Shown here: positions 1-5,142 of the stretch, in pieces | How the letters are laid out: each line of letters opens with the position of its first letter | How positions within the stretch are numbered: the stretch's first letter is position 1 | Source of the DNA: Dehalococcoidia bacterium | GTDB taxonomy: Bacteria; Chloroflexota; Dehalococcoidia; UBA2979 | Reading direction: 5' to 3' | Assembly (NCBI GenBank): GCA_018700215.1 | Contig: JABIST010000048.1 | Location: 1-6,980, forward strand | Length of the DNA stretch: 6,980 nt | Position numbers and translations under genes: made by a program | The notes under the pieces: generated by a model | Database searches by the model: none | The model's input: only the letters and a program-made list of their open reading frames with translations | Told to the model about the DNA's origin: nothing

Positions 1-47
1 AAACACCGGACGCATCGCACTCGGAGGCGTCCCTTCCTTGCCTTTGC

Positions 48-512
48 TTACTCCGCCGCGTGACTTTTATGAGCGCCGCGATATGCTCCTGCCCTGTGGT
101 GGCAGCGCTCGCGGCTTCTGCAGCAAGTGCGATTACGAACAAAGAGGCTGCCGCGGCTGTCGCAGTGCTGCTCCTCGAAGTCCCCCGCCTGGCGCAGGTA
201 CTTCTTCATCGAGCCGTGCTCCGCCTCCAGCTCTACCATCCGCGCCGCGTTGCTCACAATCGCGTTCAGCTTGCGACGGTTCCGAATCACCCGCGTGTCC
301 TGCGCCAGCGCATCGATCTCCGGCTCGTCCATCGAGGCCACCCGCACCACATCGAAGTCGTGGAACGCCTCGCGGATGCCGTCCCACTTGTTCTCCACCA
401 CGCGCCAGGCCATCCCGCTCTTGAACACCGCCTGACTCATCACCGCCAGATAGTCCGATGTCCCCTTCGGCTTAATCCGCGTCGGCGGTCGCATCTCGTC
501 CTCGCTCGGCAT
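48..512 (-). CDS. DNA-3-methyladenine glycosylase I-like protein (Tag/COG2818 type) with lost or replaced C-terminus
   Basis: This 154-residue product resembles the Tag-type base-excision repair glycosylases, which remove 3-methyladenine from DNA. Residues 18-114 carry the helix-hairpin-helix core: SGMAWRVVENKW at 32-43, EAFHDFD at 48-54, and the VIRNRRKLNAIVSNA block at 75-89. That match ends at GDFEE (110-114, about position 171). The last 40 residues are Arg/Cys/His-rich and lack the usual C-terminal part, which in related proteins contains an aromatic block around FLYVVGE. None of the other minus frames over 1-170 supplies it. The N-terminal zinc-binding Cys and His of classical Tag are absent, and the catalytic Glu position before the GxxW motif is not acidic, as in some divergent COG2818 members. 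The start is ATG with a strong purine-rich site (AAGGGGGAG) a few bases upstream. The gene lies 63 bp after the sigma factor gene, on the same strand. It is probably a truncated or decaying gene; a sequencing frameshift cannot be excluded. Confidence 0.6.
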   Translation of the reverse strand: MPSEDEMRPPTRIKPKGTSDYLAVMSQAVFKSGMAWRVVENKWDGIREAFHDFDVVRVASMDEPEIDALAQDTRVIRNRRKLNAIVSNAARMVELEAEHGSMKKYLRQAGDFEEQHCDSRGSLFVRNRTCCRSRERCHHRAGAYRGAHKSHAAE

Positions 513-567
513 CGCACTCCCCCTTCCTCGGCTCGCTCCATCGACCTCCCCGACACCTCCGATACCT

Positions 568-589
568 GCGCGGTGCTACTGCACCGCGC
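568..589 (-). terminator. Perfect 9-bp hairpin over the sigma gene stop codon
   Basis: GCGCGGTGC (568-576) and GCACCGCGC (581-589) are exact reverse complements separated by a 4-base loop. The TAG stop codon of the sigma factor gene (576-578) sits at the edge of the loop. No T-run follows on the minus strand, so this is not a canonical Rho-independent terminator. It may act as an mRNA 3'-end stabiliser or a partial terminator before the glycosylase-like gene. That role is inference from structure alone. Confidence 0.3.
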
Positions 590-1898
590 GTCGTCCCGAC
601 ACCTCCGCCAGCCGCCGCTCCAGGTAGCGACGCTCCACCGGCTGCTCGCACGTCGCGAGGGCTCGACGATACGCCGTCGCCGCCTCCTCCGATCGACCCG
701 TCCGACGCAGCAAGTCCGCTCGAGCTGAGTCCAGCAGGTAGTACCCCTCGAGGTCCGCCTGCTCCGCCAGCTCATCGAGCAACGCCAGCCCCTCGTCGAT
801 TCCAACCGCCATCGCCACGGCCACCGCACGATTCAGCGCCACAACCGGCGTCGGCTGCAGCCGTAACAGCTCGTTGTAGAGCGATGCAATGTCACTCCAG
901 TCGGTCTGCTCGGGCGCCTCGGCCTCGGCATGCACCGCCGCAATCGCCGCCTGGAGCTGGTACGAACCCGGTCGCCGCATCCGAGCCGCCTGCTGAATCA
1001 GCGTGATCCCCTCCGCTATCTGCTCCTGGTCCCAGCGCGACCGGTCCTGCTCCTCGAGCGTCACGAGGTCGCCCTCGGGCCCCGTCCGCGCGCCCCGCCG
1101 CGAATCATGCAGCAGCATCAGCGCCAACAGCCCCAGCGCCTCCGGTTCGCCCGGCATCAGCTCCGCGATCAGCCGCCCGAGGCGAATCGCCTCCGCGCAC
1201 AGATCACCCCGCACCAGCGAGTCTCCCGAGGTCGCGATGTAGCCCTCGTTGAAGACGAGGTAGACGACCGCCAGCACCGCGCTCAGTCGCTCCGGTAGCC
1301 GCTCCGCCAGCGGCACCTCGTACGGAATGCCCGCGTCGCGGATCTTCCGCTTCGCACGCACCAGCCGCTGCGCCATCGTCGACTGCTCAACGAGAAACGC
1401 CCGCGCAATCTCGTTGGTTTCGAGGCCCGCCACCGTTCGCAGCGTCAGCGCCACCTGCGCCTCCGGCGCCAGCGCCGGGTGACAGCACGTGAAGATCAGC
1501 CGCAGTCGGTCATCGACGAGCACGCCGGCTTCGCCATCGGAGGTCGACGTCACCTCATCCTCCGAGAGCTGCTGTTCGAGCACGGCGAGGCGTTGCAGCG
1601 CATCGCGTTTGCGCTGCAACGTCTGATCTCGCCTCAGCCGGTCGATCGCCTTGCGGCGGCCCGTCGTCAGGATCCACGCCGCAGGCACGTTCGGTACGCC
1701 ATCCGCTGGCCACCGCTCGAGGGCGGTCGCGAACGCGTCCTGCAGCGAATCCTCGGCAAGCTGAAAGTCGCCGCCGCAGGAGCGGATCAAGGTCGCGGTC
1801 AGCCGCCCGGCGTCCTCGCGGTACACCAGCTCAATCGCGGCTTCGGTCGCCGCGCGTCCACTCGCCTCAGTCGTTCGCTCGGCCAGCGCCGCCCCCAT
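576..1898 (-). CDS. ECF42-type RNA polymerase sigma factor with C-terminal TPR extension
   Basis: This 440-residue protein is far longer than an ordinary ECF sigma factor (about 200). The sigma-2 region spans about residues 20-92, with LAEDSLQDAFATALERW at 47-63 and AAWILTTGRRKAIDRLRR at 73-90. The sigma-4 region spans about 130-187, including RLRLIFTCCHPAL at 131-143 and the helix-turn-helix ETNEIARAFLVEQSTMAQRLVR region. A DUF6596-like middle block follows, with FNEGY at 216-220. TPR-like helices run from about 300 to 435 (LYNELLRLQPTPVVALNRAVA and the AATAYRRAL repeat). This is the hallmark architecture of group ECF42, whose members usually lack a classic anti-sigma factor and depend on the C-terminal extension for activity. 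The gene lies 16 bp after a DGPF/YCII gene, the conserved partner of this group, so the two are probably co-transcribed. The start codon is ATG; its Shine-Dalgarno is weak, suggesting dependence on translation of the upstream gene. Group assignment is confident; the signal sensed is unknown. Confidence 0.93.
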   Translation of the reverse strand: MGAALAERTTEASGRAATEAAIELVYREDAGRLTATLIRSCGGDFQLAEDSLQDAFATALERWPADGVPNVPAAWILTTGRRKAIDRLRRDQTLQRKRDALQRLAVLEQQLSEDEVTSTSDGEAGVLVDDRLRLIFTCCHPALAPEAQVALTLRTVAGLETNEIARAFLVEQSTMAQRLVRAKRKIRDAGIPYEVPLAERLPERLSAVLAVVYLVFNEGYIATSGDSLVRGDLCAEAIRLGRLIAELMPGEPEALGLLALMLLHDSRRGARTGPEGDLVTLEEQDRSRWDQEQIAEGITLIQQAARMRRPGSYQLQAAIAAVHAEAEAPEQTDWSDIASLYNELLRLQPTPVVALNRAVAVAMAVGIDEGLALLDELAEQADLEGYYLLDSARADLLRRTGRSEEAATAYRRALATCEQPVERRYLERRLAEVSGRRAVQ

Positions 1899-1914
1899 GT
1901 CGAGCTGCGCGACG

Positions 1915-2262
1915 CTACTGGCCTGGAATCTCCATCAGCGGTCGCACCTCCGTCGAACCGTACGCCGACGATGGAATCTGCGCAGCCAGCGCCAGCGCTG
2001 CGTCGAGGTCAGGACACTCGAGGACGTAGTAGCCCCCAAGTACTTCCTTCGTCTCCGCGAACGGACCGTCCGTCGTCAGCGTCTGGCCATCGCGCACCCG
2101 CACCGTCGTCGCCGTCGAAACGCCCTGCAACGGCTCGCCCGTCGGGTTCGCCCCCTGCGACTCCGCGATCTCGTTGAACGCCAACCACGGTGCCATGTCC
2201 GGCTCCTCGGGCGTCGCCTCAACCTCTTCCTTCGGCATGTACAGCAGTGCCATGTATCGCAT
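1915..2262 (-). CDS. YCII-related (DGPF-domain) protein, partner of the ECF42 sigma factor
   Basis: This small soluble protein of 115 residues belongs to the YCII-related/DGPF family (COG3795, PF03795). It shows the typical N-terminus MRYMALLYMP and the family signature TDGPFAE at residues 64-70, followed by the GGYYVLE strand and a helix rich in DAALALAAQIP. The family has a ferredoxin-like fold of unknown biochemical role. A GTG nine bases upstream (2269-2271) is also in frame. I chose the ATG at 2260-2262 because family members begin at M(K/R)YM and because GAGGTG (2269-2274) then lies six bases before the start, whereas it would overlap the GTG. The gene sits directly before the ECF42 sigma gene (16 bp apart). 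Such genes are established targets of ECF42 sigma factors, and a matching promoter candidate lies about 56 bp upstream. Confidence 0.9.
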   Translation of the reverse strand: MRYMALLYMPKEEVEATPEEPDMAPWLAFNEIAESQGANPTGEPLQGVSTATTVRVRDGQTLTTDGPFAETKEVLGGYYVLECPDLDAALALAAQIPSSAYGSTEVRPLMEIPGQ

Positions 2263-2268
2263 CTCGGT

Positions 2269-2274
2269 CACCTC
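2269..2274 (-). promoter_or_regulatory. Ribosome binding site deciding the DGPF gene start
   Basis: On the minus strand this reads GAGGTG and lies six bases before the ATG at 2260-2262. The GTG at 2269-2271, which would add three residues, is itself part of this site, so the ATG is the better start. Confidence 0.6.
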
Positions 2275-2317
2275 ACCTCTGCTTGCGGGCCGCCCTCTGC
2301 CGCCCGTTCATCTAGAT

Positions 2318-2344
2318 GACGAACGAACCGCTCCGAGATCGACA
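2318..2344 (-). promoter_or_regulatory. Candidate ECF42-dependent promoter of the DGPF-sigma operon
   Basis: On the minus strand TGTCGA (2344-2339) is followed after 17 bases by CGTC (2321-2318). As I recall it, the published ECF42 consensus is TGTCGA at -35 and CG(A/T)C at -10, so both boxes match exactly with normal spacing. Transcription would begin near 2311, giving a leader of about 50 bases ahead of the DGPF start at 2262. The site sits where an autoregulated DGPF-sigma operon would need it. The match is seen; promoter activity is inferred. Confidence 0.6.
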
Positions 2345-2390
2345 CCCTCGTCGAAAACCGCTCGAACATGTACCCGAGCCGCCTCTGCGG

Positions 2391-2396
2391 TAGCGT
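2391..2396 (+). promoter_or_regulatory. Possible leaderless -10 element of argE
   Basis: TAGCGT fits the TANNNT -10 pattern and ends six bases before the argE ATG at 2403. No Shine-Dalgarno sequence is present in front of that ATG, and an in-frame stop (TAG, 2391-2393) rules out a start further upstream. This arrangement is typical of leaderless transcripts in high-GC bacteria. No convincing -35 box is seen. The call is tentative. Confidence 0.3.
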
Positions 2397-2402
2397 AATC
2401 CC

Positions 2403-3572
2403 ATGCAGCCATCCGAACGCACCCTCGACCTGCTTCGCCAACTCGTCGCCCTCGATACCACCAGCCGCAATTCCAACCTCCCCGCGATCGAGTTCATCGA
2501 GGCGTACCTCGCCGAACTCGGGATCGAGTCCCGCCGCGTCTGGTACGAGGCCGACAACAAGGCCAACCTCTACGCCACCATCGGCCCCTCCGACGTGAGC
2601 GGCATCGCCGTCTCCGCCCACACCGATGTCGTTCCCGTCGACAACCAGGACTGGGCCACCGACCCGTGGACCATCACCGAGCAAGACGGCCGCCTCTACG
2701 GTCGTGGCACCGCCGATATGAAAGGCTTCCTCGCCGTCGTCCTCGCCGCACTGCCCGACTTCGTCGATGCAGACCTCGAGGCCCCACTCCACCTCGTCTG
2801 CTCCCCTGACGAAGAAGTCGGCTGCGTCGGCATTCTCCCCCTGCTAGACGAACTGAAGGACGACCCCGCCCGCCCCCGCTTCGCCATCGTCGGCGAGCCC
2901 AGCTCGATGCAGGTCGTCCTCGCCCACAAAGGCCACTACGCCTACCGCTGCCACGTCCGAGGAGTCGAGGCGCACTCCTCGATGGCCCCGCTCGCCGTCA
3001 ACGCCGTCGAGTACGGCGCACGCATCGTCACCCGCATCTCCGAGATCGCCCGACGCAAGGCCGACAGCGGCCCGTTCGACGAACGCTACCCCGTCGCCCA
3101 CACCACGCTGCACAACGGCGTCTTCGAGGGCGGCACCGCCTTCAACATCGTCCCCCGCCACGCCCACTTCGACTTCGAAATCCGCACCGTCGCCGGCGAC
3201 AACCACGAAGACCTCTTCGGCGAAATCGAGCGCTACGCCCTCGACGAACTGCTCCCCGAGATGCAGACCGTCTACCCCGACTCGTCGATCGAGTTCGAGG
3301 TGCTCTCCGCCACCCGCGGACTCGACACCGCCTCGGACGACCCGATCGTCGCCGAGACACTCGAAATGACGCGCGACATCGGCCCCCGCGAGACCGGACA
3401 GGTCTCCTACGCCACTGAAGCCGGCCTCTTCCAGGCCGTCGGCATCCCCGCCGTCGTCTGCGGCCCCGGCTCCATCGAGCAGGCCCACGGCCCCAACGAG
3501 TACGTCGACCTGGACCAGCTCGCCCGCGCAGAACAGCTCATGCAGCGCTTGCTGGAGCACCTGAGCCACTGA
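2403..3572 (+). CDS. argE: Acetylornithine deacetylase-type M20 metallopeptidase
   Basis: This complete 389-residue cytoplasmic enzyme of peptidase family M20A has the length expected for ArgE, which hydrolyses N-acetylornithine to ornithine and acetate in arginine synthesis. Dinuclear zinc-site motifs appear in order: SAHTDVVPVD (His73, Asp75), GRLYGRGTADMKGF (bridging Asp105), PDEEVG (catalytic Glu137 and metal-binding Glu138), VGEPSS (Glu165), the dimerisation-domain EAHSSMAP (His191), and AHGPNEY (His362). The dimerisation domain runs from about 172 to 290. WATDPWTITEQDGRLYGRG is very ArgE-like. Related M20 enzymes acting on succinyl-diaminopimelate or other N-acyl amino acids remain possible, since no other arg gene is nearby. 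It is divergently transcribed from the DGPF-sigma operon across a 140-bp gap. The last 105 bases are repeated at 4326-4430 beyond a toxin-antitoxin module; this copy keeps His362, so the gene looks functional. Confidence 0.88.
   Translation: MQPSERTLDLLRQLVALDTTSRNSNLPAIEFIEAYLAELGIESRRVWYEADNKANLYATIGPSDVSGIAVSAHTDVVPVDNQDWATDPWTITEQDGRLYGRGTADMKGFLAVVLAALPDFVDADLEAPLHLVCSPDEEVGCVGILPLLDELKDDPARPRFAIVGEPSSMQVVLAHKGHYAYRCHVRGVEAHSSMAPLAVNAVEYGARIVTRISEIARRKADSGPFDERYPVAHTTLHNGVFEGGTAFNIVPRHAHFDFEIRTVAGDNHEDLFGEIERYALDELLPEMQTVYPDSSIEFEVLSATRGLDTASDDPIVAETLEMTRDIGPRETGQVSYATEAGLFQAVGIPAVVCGPGSIEQAHGPNEYVDLDQLARAEQLMQRLLEHLSH
3468..3572 (+). repeat. Direct repeat, copy 1: 3' end of intact argE
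   Basis: These 105 bases are the last 34 codons and stop of argE. They align without any gap to 4326-4430, with 88 of 105 bases identical by my manual count. The copies lie 858 bp apart in the same orientation and bracket the toxin-antitoxin module. Confidence 0.9.
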
Positions 3573-3599
3573 CCCTTCGAAACCGACCTCGTTCGCTTA

Positions 3600-3649
3600 C
3601 ATATTTGTGAGCAACCCGGACTACCATACTGCTCTCATATTTGTCAGCA
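3600..3649 (+). promoter_or_regulatory. AT-rich direct repeats upstream of the toxin-antitoxin operon
   Basis: CATATTTGTGAGCA (3600-3613) and CATATTTGTCAGCA (3636-3649) differ at one base and are 36 bp apart. They are strikingly AT-rich for this DNA and occupy the short gap between argE and the toxin gene, next to the toxin start at 3657. Toxin-antitoxin operons of the HigBA kind are usually repressed by their XRE antitoxin bound at such sites, so these are likely operator or promoter elements. Elements such as TTGTGA (3605-3610) and CATACT (3625-3630) resemble promoter boxes but are poorly spaced. Confidence 0.45.
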
Positions 3650-3656
3650 TACGAAC

Positions 3657-3994
3657 GTGGAGATCAGGTTCTGGCGGAGCGCGCGAGGCAACGTTCCAGT
3701 CGCCGCCTATTTCGAGCGGCTGGAGTCGAGCGGAGACCGGCGCGGCGTCGCCGCCTACCGTTTCCCCTTGAGTTGCTCGCCGAGGTCGGGCCGCCCCTCG
3801 GGAGACCGCGTGATCGCGTAATCGACCGCGCTACGAGCACCTACGAACTGCGCCCGGGGGCTCATCGCGTTGCCTACGTCTGGCGCGGCGAAACGGTCTG
3901 GTTGCTCCATGCGTGGCGCAAACAGTCCCGAAAGCTTGACGACCGTGCACTCAAGACCGCTCTGAGACGGGTGAAGGAGTTAGACCGTGGCTAA
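3657..3994 (+). CDS. RelE/HigB-like (Gp49 family) toxin, split by a minus-one frameshift
   Basis: Two reading frames together encode a complete toxin of the phage-derived Gp49-like/RelE-ParE superfamily, whose members typically cleave mRNA on the ribosome. Frame 1 starts at GTG 3657 and gives MEIRFWRSARGNVPVAAYF, a typical family N-terminus; unshifted, it stops at TAA 3819-3821 after 54 residues. Frame 2 carries the rest: LELLAEVGPPLGRP, then YELRPGAHRVAYVWRG, VWLLHAWRKQSRKL and ALRRVKEL. Changing frame at TTTCCCC (3761-3767) joins them with no gap into about 112 residues, the normal family length. Reading only the downstream frame from 3641 gives an Arg-rich, non-homologous N-terminus, so that start is unlikely. 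The stop overlaps the antitoxin gene by eight bases, the usual toxin-first HigBA arrangement. It is either an inactivated toxin, a sequencing error, or a product of programmed frameshifting. Confidence 0.75.
3761..3801 (+). promoter_or_regulatory. Possible minus-one frameshift signal in the toxin gene
   Basis: In the upstream reading frame the bases read CGT TTC CCC, so T_TTC_CCC (3761-3767) fits the X_XXY_YYZ slippery pattern. Slipping back one base leads into CTT GAG TTG CTC, the frame with the toxin's C-terminal homology. Twelve bases downstream, CCGAGG (3780-3785) can pair with CCTCGG (3796-3801) around a 10-base loop, a possible stimulatory hairpin at the long end of usual spacing. This geometry is seen; function is inferred and a simple indel is equally possible. 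Confidence 0.3.
3974..3979 (+). promoter_or_regulatory. Strong ribosome binding site of the antitoxin gene
   Basis: AAGGAG lies seven bases before the GTG at 3987, within the end of the toxin gene. The toxin start at 3657 has no comparable site, which would favour antitoxin over toxin translation. Confidence 0.65.
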
Positions 3995-4313
3995 GAAGAA
4001 GGCACACGATGGCGGCGACGCTCTCGCCCACATTCGGGAACTGCACGAGCAGAACCCCGAACTCCAGGCCGAGTACGAGCGCCTCCGTCCCCGATACGAA
4101 ATCGTGAAGCAGCTGATCCTCGCGCGGCGAAAGGAAAAGCTCTCACAGCGCGATCTCGCCGCCCAACTCGGTGTGTCGCCCTCGGCCATCGGCAGGATCG
4201 AGTCCGCGGAGCACAGCCCCCGTCTCGAAACTGTCGTCGACATCGCTGACGCGCTCGGCTACCGCCTCGACGTCAAGCTCATCCGCAAGAAGTCGACACC
4301 CACGAAGTCCTAA
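3987..4313 (+). CDS. XRE-family HigA-like antitoxin
   Basis: This 108-residue protein is the likely antitoxin and transcriptional autorepressor of the toxin gene it overlaps by eight bases. An N-terminal helical segment (about 10-40, including NPELQAEYERLRPRYEIV) precedes an XRE/Cro-type helix-turn-helix at about 40-97. LSQRDLAAQLGVSPSAIGR (52-70) contains the turn and recognition helix, followed by IESAEHSPRLETVVDIADAL, the usual family continuation. The end is Lys-rich (LIRKKSTPTKS). The start is GTG, supported by AAGGAG seven bases upstream. The open frame is intact, unlike the toxin's. The argE tail relic follows 12 bases after the TAA stop and happens to be in the same frame, so stop read-through would extend the protein by that tail. 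Direct repeats at 3600-3649 are its plausible operator. Confidence 0.85.
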   Translation: MAKKKAHDGGDALAHIRELHEQNPELQAEYERLRPRYEIVKQLILARRKEKLSQRDLAAQLGVSPSAIGRIESAEHSPRLETVVDIADALGYRLDVKLIRKKSTPTKS

Positions 4314-4325
4314 CTGCTCGATTCC

Positions 4326-4430
4326 GGCTCCATCGTCCAGACCCTCGGCGCCAACGAGTACGTCGACCTCGACCAGCTCGCCCGCGCCGAACAGCTCATG
4401 CAGCGCCTACTCGAAAGCCTCAGTCGCTAA
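4326..4430 (+). pseudogene. Detached 3'-end relic of argE (direct repeat, copy 2)
   Basis: The frame here encodes 34 residues and a stop that match the end of ArgE at 28 positions, including the 13-residue block NEYVDLDQLARAE. There are no insertions or deletions. Seventeen bases differ; eight are synonymous (for example CTG/CTC, TTG/CTA, GCA/GCC, AGC/AGT), which suggests that much of the divergence arose while the tail belonged to a working gene. The metal-site motif AHGPNEY has become TLGANEY, losing the key His, as expected of a non-functional fragment. No start codon or ribosome site is present. It begins 12 bases after the antitoxin stop and its TAA overlaps the end of the convergent DUF6817-like gene, probably the ancestral position of the argE end. 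Confidence 0.88.
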
Positions 4431-5002
4431 GCCTGCGCCGGTTCTGTCGCGAACACCGCGTCGTACGCCGCAACCGCCCGAGGTCCGACCAACTCCGCCA
4501 TCCCGCGGTACGCCTCGCGTCGGTATCCCCAGCCCCGATCACTGCGCTCCACCTGCTCCAGCCAATCGAACAGATGCACCTCGGACAGATCGGTGAGCTG
4601 CTCCCGAGTCAAGGGAATCGCCGGCCCGCCCTCGCGGTCGCGAATCTCGAGGTCGCCCTCGCCAGCCAACGCCCGCACCACCGTTGCGTCGAGCGTCTCT
4701 CGATCCATCACGCAGTTGCAGTACGCGATCAGCTCCGACCGCTCGCCGATCAGCTCGCGCATCTGGTCCCGCTCCGAGAGTGGCAACGAGAAATCCTGGA
4801 AGCCTTGCGTCCCGTAGATCGAATGAAACAGCCCCGCCCCACTCACCGCCGGCTCCGCGCCCGCCTCCTCAAGCACCCGCTGCACCGCTTGCAGATGGTG
4901 GAGGAAGTCGCCACCGGTGTGCGCCACCTCCTCGGTCCCCAGTCCGACGAGGAACTCGTATAGCTCCTCGTTCGTCCGCCCCTCGACCGCTGCATCGCTC
5001 AT
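4427..5002 (-). CDS. DUF6817-like protein with HD-like histidine motifs
   Basis: This is a 191-residue cytoplasmic protein of unknown function. Residues 28-63 contain HTGGDFLHHLQAV and AGLFHSIYGTQGF, which I associate with the DUF6817 family. The spaced histidines (His28, His35, His36, His60) recall metal-dependent HD phosphohydrolases, although the HD doublet is His-Ser here. A helix follows with MRELIGERSELIAYCNCVMDR (81-101), then a basic/acidic region and a C-terminal helical part (EVHLFDWLEQVERS, 141-154). The ATG at 5000-5002 is preceded at six bases by GGGAGG (5009-5014 on this strand), which fixes the start. The gene is convergent with the argE relic (four-base overlap of the stops) and divergent from the FAH-family gene. 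A possible -10 (TAGGCT, 5033-5038 on this strand) lies about 30 bases upstream. The family call is from memory of the motifs; the enzyme activity is unproven. Confidence 0.72.
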   Translation of the reverse strand: MSDAAVEGRTNEELYEFLVGLGTEEVAHTGGDFLHHLQAVQRVLEEAGAEPAVSGAGLFHSIYGTQGFQDFSLPLSERDQMRELIGERSELIAYCNCVMDRETLDATVVRALAGEGDLEIRDREGGPAIPLTREQLTDLSEVHLFDWLEQVERSDRGWGYRREAYRGMAELVGPRAVAAYDAVFATEPAQA

Positions 5003-5093
5003 CGGTCGCCTCCCTCGCCTCGGTTGCCGCGCAGCCTAACCCAGACACACGCACACCGTTCACCAGCAGGCAGTCCCACGCTGCCTCTGGCGC

Positions 5094-5099
5094 TATGCT
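5094..5099 (+). promoter_or_regulatory. Possible -10 element of the FAH-family gene
   Basis: TATGCT matches TATAAT at four positions and the TANNNT pattern. It stands out in a GC-rich divergent gap of 140 bp and would give a leader of roughly 37 bases ahead of the ATG at 5143. No good -35 box is evident. Confidence 0.3.
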
Positions 5100-5127
5100 C
5101 TCCCCTCGACACCCCGCCCTCCCAAGC

Positions 5128-5133
5128 AAGGAG
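5128..5133 (+). promoter_or_regulatory. Ribosome binding site deciding the FAH-family gene start
   Basis: AAGGAG lies nine bases before the ATG at 5143. The reading frame is open for several hundred bases further upstream, but that part overlaps the opposing DUF6817-like gene and has no family similarity, so this site marks the true start. Confidence 0.65.
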
Positions 5134-5142
5134 CACCCACCG

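Noticed and set aside
60..728. Long plus-strand open frame with an Ala-rich hydrophobic start
   Set aside because: It runs antisense through the glycosylase-like core and into the sigma factor gene. The protein is His/Arg/Pro-rich low-complexity sequence typical of shadow frames in GC-rich DNA.
2268..2792. Minus-strand open frame opposite the start of argE
   Set aside because: It is a Gly/Val/Asp-rich mirror of the argE coding strand with no recognisable domain and it overlaps the divergent promoter region.
2844..3569. Long minus-strand open frame antisense to argE
   Set aside because: It has the same antisense Gly/Val/Asp-rich composition and covers most of the conserved argE coding sequence; no family similarity seen.
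3641..3994. Reading the toxin from 3641 in a single frame
   Set aside because: The first 40 or so residues in that frame are Arg-rich and unlike the family, while the alternative frame from GTG 3657 gives a typical family N-terminus.
5070..5111. Second TGTCGA (minus strand, 5111-5106) as another ECF42 promoter
   Set aside because: No CG(A/T)C box lies at the required distance (the bases there read AGAG), so it looks like a chance hexamer.
4684..5142. N-terminal extension of the FAH-family gene
   Set aside because: The frame is open, but it overlaps the opposing DUF6817-like gene, is Pro/Ser/Arg-rich without family similarity, and a good ribosome binding site precedes the ATG at 5143.
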